Part shown: positions 59,573 to 64,000 of the stretch, one piece after another | How the letters are laid out: the number at the start of each line of letters is the position of its first letter | Numbering within the stretch: the stretch's first letter is position 1 | From: Amycolatopsis jejuensis | GTDB taxonomy: Bacteria > Actinomycetota > Actinomycetes > Mycobacteriales > Pseudonocardiaceae | Direction: 5' to 3' | Assembly (NCBI RefSeq): GCF_000717335.1 | Contig: NZ_JNYZ01000024.1 | Location: 109,014 to 173,013 of the forward strand | Length of the DNA stretch: 64,000 nucleotides | Position numbers and translations under genes: made by a program | Notes under the pieces: generated by a model | Told to the model about the DNA's origin: nothing | Databases searched by the model: none | The model's input: the letters and a program-made list of their open reading frames with translations, nothing else

Positions 59573-60796
59573 GTGCGTATCGCCCGGTTCCTCCCGATTC
59601 CCTTGCTGGCAGCCGCACTGTGCGGTCCGTCACCCGCCGCCGCGGACGGCAATCCGTCGCCGGTGCGGCAGACCCAGGCCTTTGTCGATGACGCTGCCGC
59701 CACGCCCGCCAACGCCGACGCCGACGACCCCGCCATCTGGGTCCACCCGCACGACCCGGCCCGCAGCGTCGTCCTCGGCACGCTGAAGGAGGGCGGGCTC
59801 GCCGCCTTCGACCTGGAAGCCCGCACACTCGCGATCACCCCGGCGCCGCCCGCTCCCGCCGCGGATGCCGCACCGGGGCGGTTCAACAACGTCGATGTGG
59901 TCGGCGATCTTGCGGTGGTGAGCGACCGCGGCCGCGACCGGGTACGGGTGTTCCGCATCGACCTGCGCGGCGCGGCAGCCGGGTCGCGAGTGCTCACGGA
60001 CGTCACCGATCCTGCTGCGGCACCGGTTTTCTCCGCCAGTGAGTCCGAAGTGGACGATCAGCGGACCGCTTACGGGCTCGCTGCGGGCGTCGATCCACGC
60101 ACCGGCACGCGGTGGGTCGCGGTGACGCGGCGGCACGAGACCCGGGTGGCGCTGCTGCGGCTGGTCGAGCGGCCCGGCGGGAAGGTCGGGACGGAGCCGC
60201 TCGGAACCGTCGACCTGCCCGCGTCGTTCCGGCTGCCGAACGGTGCGACCTGGGCACCGTGCGAGGAGCCCGGCGAACGCCCGCAGCTGGAGGGCTCGGT
60301 ACTGTCCGGCCGGGTTCTCTACACCGCACAGGAGGACGTCGGAATCTGGCGGATTCCCGTGTCGTACCAAGGTTTCGGGAAGCCGGAGCTGGTGGATCGG
60401 GTGCGGTCGTTCGGGGTGCCGCAGCGTTACGACGAGGCGACCGAGGAGTGCGTGCCCGACGGTCCCGACCCGGGATTCGGCGGGCGCTGGCTCGCCGCCG
60501 ACGCCGAGGGGCTGGCCGTGGCCGGGCACACGCTGCTCGCGTCCAGCCAGGGCGACTCGCGCTTCGTGCTGTACTCGGCGAACGGACGGCAGAAACCGTT
60601 GCGGGACTTCCGGATCGTCGCCGGACGCGGGACCGATTCGGTCGAACACTCCGACGGCGCGGCGATCACCACGGCCGCATTGGGTCCGCGTTACCCGCGC
60701 GGCCTGCTCGTGGTGCACGACGGTGAGCGGCGGCCCGCAGTCACCGGAAAGGCGACCACCGGGTTCGCCTTCCTGCGCCTCGATTCCGTACTGTGA
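59573..60796 (+). CDS. Secreted β-propeller phytase
   Basis: A 407-residue secreted protein. The signal peptide (MRIARFLPIPLLAAALCGPSPAAA) is followed by the β-propeller phytase core. Calcium and phosphate-site segments include ADADDPAIWVHPHDPARSVVLGT, GRFNNVDVV, VVSDRGRDRVRVFRID, and AADAEGLAV, with LYTAQEDVGIWRI near the blade 4-5 junction. These enzymes hydrolyse phytate outside the cell, releasing phosphate. The GTG at 59573 starts close after hisF, divergent. It is the first of four + strand genes inserted between hisF and hisA. Confidence 0.9.
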   Translation: MRIARFLPIPLLAAALCGPSPAAADGNPSPVRQTQAFVDDAAATPANADADDPAIWVHPHDPARSVVLGTLKEGGLAAFDLEARTLAITPAPPAPAADAAPGRFNNVDVVGDLAVVSDRGRDRVRVFRIDLRGAAAGSRVLTDVTDPAAAPVFSASESEVDDQRTAYGLAAGVDPRTGTRWVAVTRRHETRVALLRLVERPGGKVGTEPLGTVDLPASFRLPNGATWAPCEEPGERPQLEGSVLSGRVLYTAQEDVGIWRIPVSYQGFGKPELVDRVRSFGVPQRYDEATEECVPDGPDPGFGGRWLAADAEGLAVAGHTLLASSQGDSRFVLYSANGRQKPLRDFRIVAGRGTDSVEHSDGAAITTAALGPRYPRGLLVVHDGERRPAVTGKATTGFAFLRLDSVL

Positions 60797-60876
60797 GTGA
60801 TCTTTGAGTTACCGAATGTACTCGATGGGCTGAATCCGGCGTCCGGTGCATCGAAACGGCGCTCTCGGGCGTCTGA

Positions 60877-61392
60877 ATGATCGTGACCATCGGATTCGAC
60901 GAGTTCGTGGCGGAACGCCTCGACGGACTCCTGCGCTATGCGACCGTCCTCACCGACGACCCGCATCTGGCGCAGGACATCGTGCAAGAGGTGCTGCTGC
61001 GTGCCCAAGCCCGCTGGGCGCGCATCGATTCCCCGCCCACGTACGTCCGCCGGATGATCACGAACGAGTACCTGTCGTGGCGCCGCCGCGCCGCGCGCCG
61101 GGTGGTGCCGTCCAGCCATCCGGTGCTCGACTCGCTGGGTCCACCGACCGCTGATCCCAGCACCGCCTACGACGAGCGCGACGAGATGCTCGCCCGTCTC
61201 GCCACGCTGCCGCGGAAACAGCGCGCCGCGGTCGTGTTGCGGTACTACGAGAACTACACCGACGCCGAGATCGCCGAGTTTCTCCGGTGCGGTGTTTCGA
61301 CCGTCCGCAGCCAAATTTCGCGCGCGCTGGCCACGTTGCGCGCCGGCGCGCGTCCGTTGCCCGCAGTTCTCACCACCGGAGCCGAAGAATGA
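60877..61392 (+). CDS. SigE-family ECF-type RNA polymerase sigma factor
   Basis: A 171-residue ECF sigma factor. Region 2 is FDEFVAERLDGLLRYATVLTDDPHLAQDIVQEVLLRAQARWARID, and region 4 is LARLATLPRKQRAAVVLRYYENYTDAEIAEFLRCGVSTVRSQISRALATLR, with its HTH. The VLTDD..AQDIVQ form is that of the SigE/SACE subgroup common in actinomycetes. The ATG at 60877 is used; a GTG two codons later is possible. The TGA overlaps the ATG of the next gene (ATGA), as is usual for a sigma factor and its membrane partner. Confidence 0.92.
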   Translation: MIVTIGFDEFVAERLDGLLRYATVLTDDPHLAQDIVQEVLLRAQARWARIDSPPTYVRRMITNEYLSWRRRAARRVVPSSHPVLDSLGPPTADPSTAYDERDEMLARLATLPRKQRAAVVLRYYENYTDAEIAEFLRCGVSTVRSQISRALATLRAGARPLPAVLTTGAEE

Positions 61393-62354
61393 CCGCGTCC
61401 CAGCACGACACCGAGACGCTGCTGCGCGACAGCCTCGAACGGCTCGCCGAGCGGGCCCCCAGCGGGCTCGAGGTACGAAGGGCGCTGGCGCGGCGTCGTC
61501 GCCGTCGTCCCCGGCTCGCGCTCGCGGCCGTTGCCGCCGCGGTGATTGCCGTCGCCGCGGGGGTACCGCTGGTGGTCAGCGCGATGTCCGGCGCGCCCGC
61601 ACAGCTCACGCCCGCTGCCGGACGTCCAGTGCTCGCATACACGGCGAAGTGGCTGCCGGACGGGTTCACCGAGCAGTACCGCTCTGCCGGGCCCGGGATC
61701 ACGCCAGAGGTGCGGCAATGGCAATCCGGGCCGGGACGCGTGGAGCTGGCCGCGCACTCGACGGCCGACCCGGAATGGGCGCAGACGGCGTTGCGCATTG
61801 CGGCGTTGCCGGACCAGGTCGTGGTACACGGGCGGGTCGGCATGGTCACCGGCGAAACCGGCACCGCGGCCACGTTGACGTGGATGCCGGACGATGCGCA
61901 CGTACTCACCGCGAAGGTCGACGGGGTTCCCAGCGCGCGGGAAATTGCCCAGCGGGTGGCCGATTCCGTCACCACCGAACCGGCGCGGATCCGCGGCGAA
62001 GCCCGGTTCGGCCCGTTGCCCGCCGGATTGCGTGAACAGGCCACCACTGTTCGCGGGAGCAGCCCGGAGAGCGCAACCACGGTGCTCGACGCGAGTGGTC
62101 CGGGCGGGCCGGTGCACGCGATGGTCAGCGGTGCTTCTCCCCCGCTCGGTGGATCGGTGCCGGTGCCGCTGCGCGGGCTGCCGGGGGCGTACGTACCGGC
62201 GTCCGGTCCGGCCGACGCGCTCGTCACGGTGCGATTGCCGGAGGGACGCTGGCTCACCGTGTCCGGGCGGGTGCCGCGGGAGCAGCTCGTCGCGGTCGCC
62301 GACGGCGTGGTGCTCGACCCGGCGCCGGACTACAGCTGGCTGGGAGGCGGATGA
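61389..62354 (+). CDS. Single-pass membrane protein coupled to the sigma factor (probable anti-sigma partner)
   Basis: A 321-residue protein. A short cytoplasmic N-terminus (1-~45: TETLLRDSLERLAERAPSGLEVRRALARRRRRRP) precedes one membrane span (LALAAVAAAVIAVAAGVPLVVSAM). About 250 extracytoplasmic residues follow, with no recognised domain but several strand-like repeats (TLTWMPDDAHVLTAKVDG, VTVRLPEGRWLTVSGRVPREQLVAVADGV). The start overlaps the sigma factor stop. This topology and coupling fit a regulator of the sigma factor, though the N-terminus lacks a clear ZAS zinc motif. Confidence 0.7.
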   Translation: MTASQHDTETLLRDSLERLAERAPSGLEVRRALARRRRRRPRLALAAVAAAVIAVAAGVPLVVSAMSGAPAQLTPAAGRPVLAYTAKWLPDGFTEQYRSAGPGITPEVRQWQSGPGRVELAAHSTADPEWAQTALRIAALPDQVVVHGRVGMVTGETGTAATLTWMPDDAHVLTAKVDGVPSAREIAQRVADSVTTEPARIRGEARFGPLPAGLREQATTVRGSSPESATTVLDASGPGGPVHAMVSGASPPLGGSVPVPLRGLPGAYVPASGPADALVTVRLPEGRWLTVSGRVPREQLVAVADGVVLDPAPDYSWLGGG

Positions 62355-62370
62355 CCGCTACGGTGGGCAG

Positions 62371-62754
62371 ATGTCCGAACTGGAGCGTCTCGCTGCCGAG
62401 AAGTACGTCGTGCTCACCACCTTCCGCCGGGACGGACGTGCCGTCGCCACGCCGGTCTGGGCGTCCCGCGACGGTGATGAGCTGGTGCTGTTCTCCGAGC
62501 GCAACGCGGGCAAGGTGAAGCGCATCCGCAACAACGGCGAGGTACGGCTGCAGGCGTGCGACGTCCGAGGCCGCCGGCGGCACGGCACCGAGGTCACGGG
62601 CACCGCCCGTTTGCTCGACGCGCCCGCCAGCGCCCGAGCCCTCCAGGTGATCGCGCGCGACTACGGCGTGGTCGGCCGGGTGACGATGTTCTTCAGCCGC
62701 CTGCGCGGCGGACCGGAGCGCACCGTCGGCATCGCGATCGCCGTCACGCCGTGA
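62371..62754 (+). CDS. PPOX-class F420-dependent oxidoreductase-like protein
   Basis: A 127-residue split β-barrel protein. KYVVLTTFRRDGRAVATPVWASRDGDELVLFSERNAGKVKRIRNNGEVRLQACDVRGR is the standard opening of the F420/FMN-binding PPOX class, followed by TGTARLLDAPASARALQVIARDYGVVGRVTMFFSRL. Actinobacterial members commonly use F420, but substrate and cofactor cannot be fixed from sequence. The ATG at 62371 lies 17 bases after the upstream stop, with a weak GGTGGG. It is convergent with hisA across a repeat array. Confidence 0.87.
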   Translation: MSELERLAAEKYVVLTTFRRDGRAVATPVWASRDGDELVLFSERNAGKVKRIRNNGEVRLQACDVRGRRRHGTEVTGTARLLDAPASARALQVIARDYGVVGRVTMFFSRLRGGPERTVGIAIAVTP

Positions 62755-63087
62755 GCTGACGCATCGACGTCACGCCGTGAACGAGTGCGTCGTGAGCTGA
62801 CGTGCCTCGCCGTTGCGTCGTGAGCGAGCGCGTCGTGAGCTGACGTGCCTCGCCGTTGCGTCGTGAGCGAGCGCGTCGTGAGCTGACGTGCCTCGCCGTC
62901 GCGTCGTGAGCGAGCGCGTCGTGAGCGAACGTGCATCGCCGTCGCGTCGTGAGCTGACGCATCGACGTCACGTCGCGAGCGAGCTTGCATCGCTGTCGCA
63001 TCCTGAGCTGACGCACCGACCGCACCCCGTGAGCAAGCGTGCCTCGCCGTCGCGTGGCGAGCTGGCGCACCGACCTCACGTCGTGTG
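62755..63087. repeat. 43-bp tandem repeat array between convergent genes
   Basis: CGTCGTGAGC(T/G)-(G)A-CG(TG) units begin at 62788, 62831, 62874 and 62917, exactly 43 bp apart. They read CGTCGTGAGCTGACGTGCC then TCGCCGTTGCGTCGTGAGCG. Half-units and diverged copies continue on both sides, e.g. at 62945, up to the hisA stop. A 43-bp period is not a multiple of three and all frames are low-complexity, so it is not coding. GTGAGC is also the core word of the 98-126 bp array near 5.5-6.2 kb. The whole gap between the PPOX gene and hisA is filled by it. Confidence 0.9.
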
Positions 63088-63819
63088 CTAGCGCACGGCC
63101 GCGAGCGCCTCCGGAAGCGTGAACGCCCCGGCGTACAAGGCTTTCCCGACGATCGCGCCCTCGACCCCGTCCGACGACAGCTCCGCCAGCGCCCGCAGAT
63201 CGTCCACACTGGACACTCCACCGGAGGCGATCACCGGCGCGTCGGTGCGAGCGGTGACCTCGCGGAGCAGCTCCAGGTTCGGCCCGCGAAGGGTGCCGTC
63301 CTTGCTGACGTCGGTGACGACGTACCGGCTGGCCCCATCCCGGTCGAGCCGGTCGAGGACCTCCCACAGGTCGCCGCCGTCGGACGTCCAGCCGCGCGCG
63401 GACAGCCGGTGCCCGGCCTCGGTGATCCGCACGTCGAGCCCGATCGCAACGCGGTCGCCGTAGGCCGAGACGACCTTCGCCGTCCACAGCGGGTCCTCGA
63501 GCGCCGCAGTACCGAGATTGACCCGGCGAGCACCAGTCGCGAGCGCCGCCTCGAGCGACGCGTCGTCCCGGATGCCCCCGGAGAGCTCCACCTGCACATC
63601 AAGCCGCCCGACGACCTCGGCAAGCAACTCCCGGTTGCTGCCCTTGCCGAACGCCGCGTCGAGGTCCACCAGATGAACCCACTCGGCCCCGTCGCGCTGC
63701 CAAGCCAGCGCCGCCTCGAGCGGGCTGCCGTAAGACGTCTCGGTACCGGCCTCGCCCTGGACGAGTCGAACCGCCTGGCCATCGGCCACATCAACTGCGG
63801 GAAGGAGCGTGAAAGTCAC
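63088..63819 (-). CDS. priA: Bifunctional HisA/TrpF isomerase (PriA type)
   Basis: A (βα)8 isomerase of about 243 residues. [58 protein letters not shown] is the PriA-type N-terminus with the catalytic Asp of [41 protein letters not shown] (second Asp) and VIASGGVSS follow. In actinobacteria PriA isomerises both ProFAR (histidine) and PRA (tryptophan), and the absence of trpF from the trp operon in this window agrees. The frame opens with GTG-CGC-GTG; the second GTG (63819) is preferred because TAGGCT directly before the first GTG would place transcription start at it. Confidence 0.9.
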   Translation of the reverse strand: MTFTLLPAVDVADGQAVRLVQGEAGTETSYGSPLEAALAWQRDGAEWVHLVDLDAAFGKGSNRELLAEVVGRLDVQVELSGGIRDDASLEAALATGARRVNLGTAALEDPLWTAKVVSAYGDRVAIGLDVRITEAGHRLSARGWTSDGGDLWEVLDRLDRDGASRYVVTDVSKDGTLRGPNLELLREVTARTDAPVIASGGVSSVDDLRALAELSSDGVEGAIVGKALYAGAFTLPEALAAVR

Positions 63820-63825
63820 GCGCAC

Positions 63826-64000
63826 AGCCTAAAGGCGCACCCCAGCCGCCCACCCCCGGGGGATACCCAGCACCACCGCCCCACCCCCACCCCAAGCTCA
63901 ATTCCGTGATGGTTCCCTTGGGTTTTAACGTGTTGGTGTGGTGGGTTTTGTGCCGCGTCTGCTGTTTTTGAGGTGTGTTGGGTGGTGGGGCCGGGGTGGG
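63826..64000. other. Right-edge intergenic sequence with T/G-rich composition
   Basis: Upstream of hisA the sequence is C-rich (CCACCCCCGG) to about 63895. It then switches to T/G-rich DNA (GGTTTTAACGTGTTGGTGTGG, TGCTGTTTTTGAGG), quite unlike the rest of the window. No frame of useful length fits before the edge. It may be the start of another element or gene. Confidence 0.4.

Noticed and set aside
62755..63087. The 43-bp array as a CRISPR
   Set aside because: Units abut with no unique spacers, some are half-length, and no cas genes are nearby.

Overview
The window is chromosomal DNA from a high-GC actinomycete. It is most likely a member of the Pseudonocardiaceae close to Amycolatopsis, but that placement is inferred from gene content and was not tested. 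The pointers are GTG starts, overlapping stop/start codons, several apparently leaderless genes, and blocks whose order matches other actinobacteria: hisA-hisF-hisI-trpE-(TIGR02234)-trpC-trpB-trpA-lgt, and an Rv2175c-like gene divergent from a PASTA kinase. No rRNA, tRNA, CRISPR array or complete mobile element was seen.

Region 1 (1-4520, minus strand) is a 2-methylisoborneol (MIB) locus. It runs geranyl diphosphate C-methyltransferase, MIB synthase, and two adjacent family 2B encapsulin shell proteins, each with a cyclic-nucleotide-binding-like insert. The second shell gene runs off the left edge. The two shell proteins differ in the phosphate-binding cassette of the insert (FGEN versus FGAE).

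Region 2 (4870-15313) is a mixed housekeeping stretch: peptide deformylase, a six-copy 98-126 bp repeat array, a two-domain VOC protein, a HEPN/MDMPI gene pair, a YbaK-like deacylase with a GNAT, an EamA transporter, a repeat-bearing gene-free stretch near 11-12 kb, a DUF885 protein, metF, and a MerB-like protein.

Region 3 (15387-19625) is a tightly coupled polyprenyl synthase-crtI-crtB carotenoid operon, followed by a decayed CGNR gene and remnant DNA. Region 4 (19626-23000) is a prodomain-poor S53 protease paired with a large secreted protein that resembles the non-catalytic parts of S8 proteases. Region 5 (23209-29321) holds the Rv2175c-like/PASTA kinase pair, an unknown protein, a WS/DGAT acyltransferase and class II DAHP synthase.

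Region 6 (29364-46582) has a STAND-type ATPase with a solenoid C-terminus, a ScyD/E-like secreted protein, gltBD with a strong terminator hairpin, a three-gene type VII secretion-style cassette, a SARP/AfsR-type regulator and a berberine-bridge-like oxidase. Region 7 (46590-64000) is the his-trp-lgt block, split by two insertions. Between trpA and lgt are an M20 hydrolase, a NodGS-type amidohydrolase, a glutamine-synthetase-like ligase and a Tat-exported amidase. Between hisA and hisF are a phytase, a sigma/membrane-protein pair and a PPOX enzyme. There is no trpF, consistent with the HisA being the bifunctional PriA type.

Four or more non-coding or low-complexity repeat families (98-126 bp, 63 bp, about 28 bp, 43 bp, 32 bp) lie mostly between genes. 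Two of the largest sit between convergent genes. The region of greatest biological interest is the two-shell encapsulin/MIB operon.
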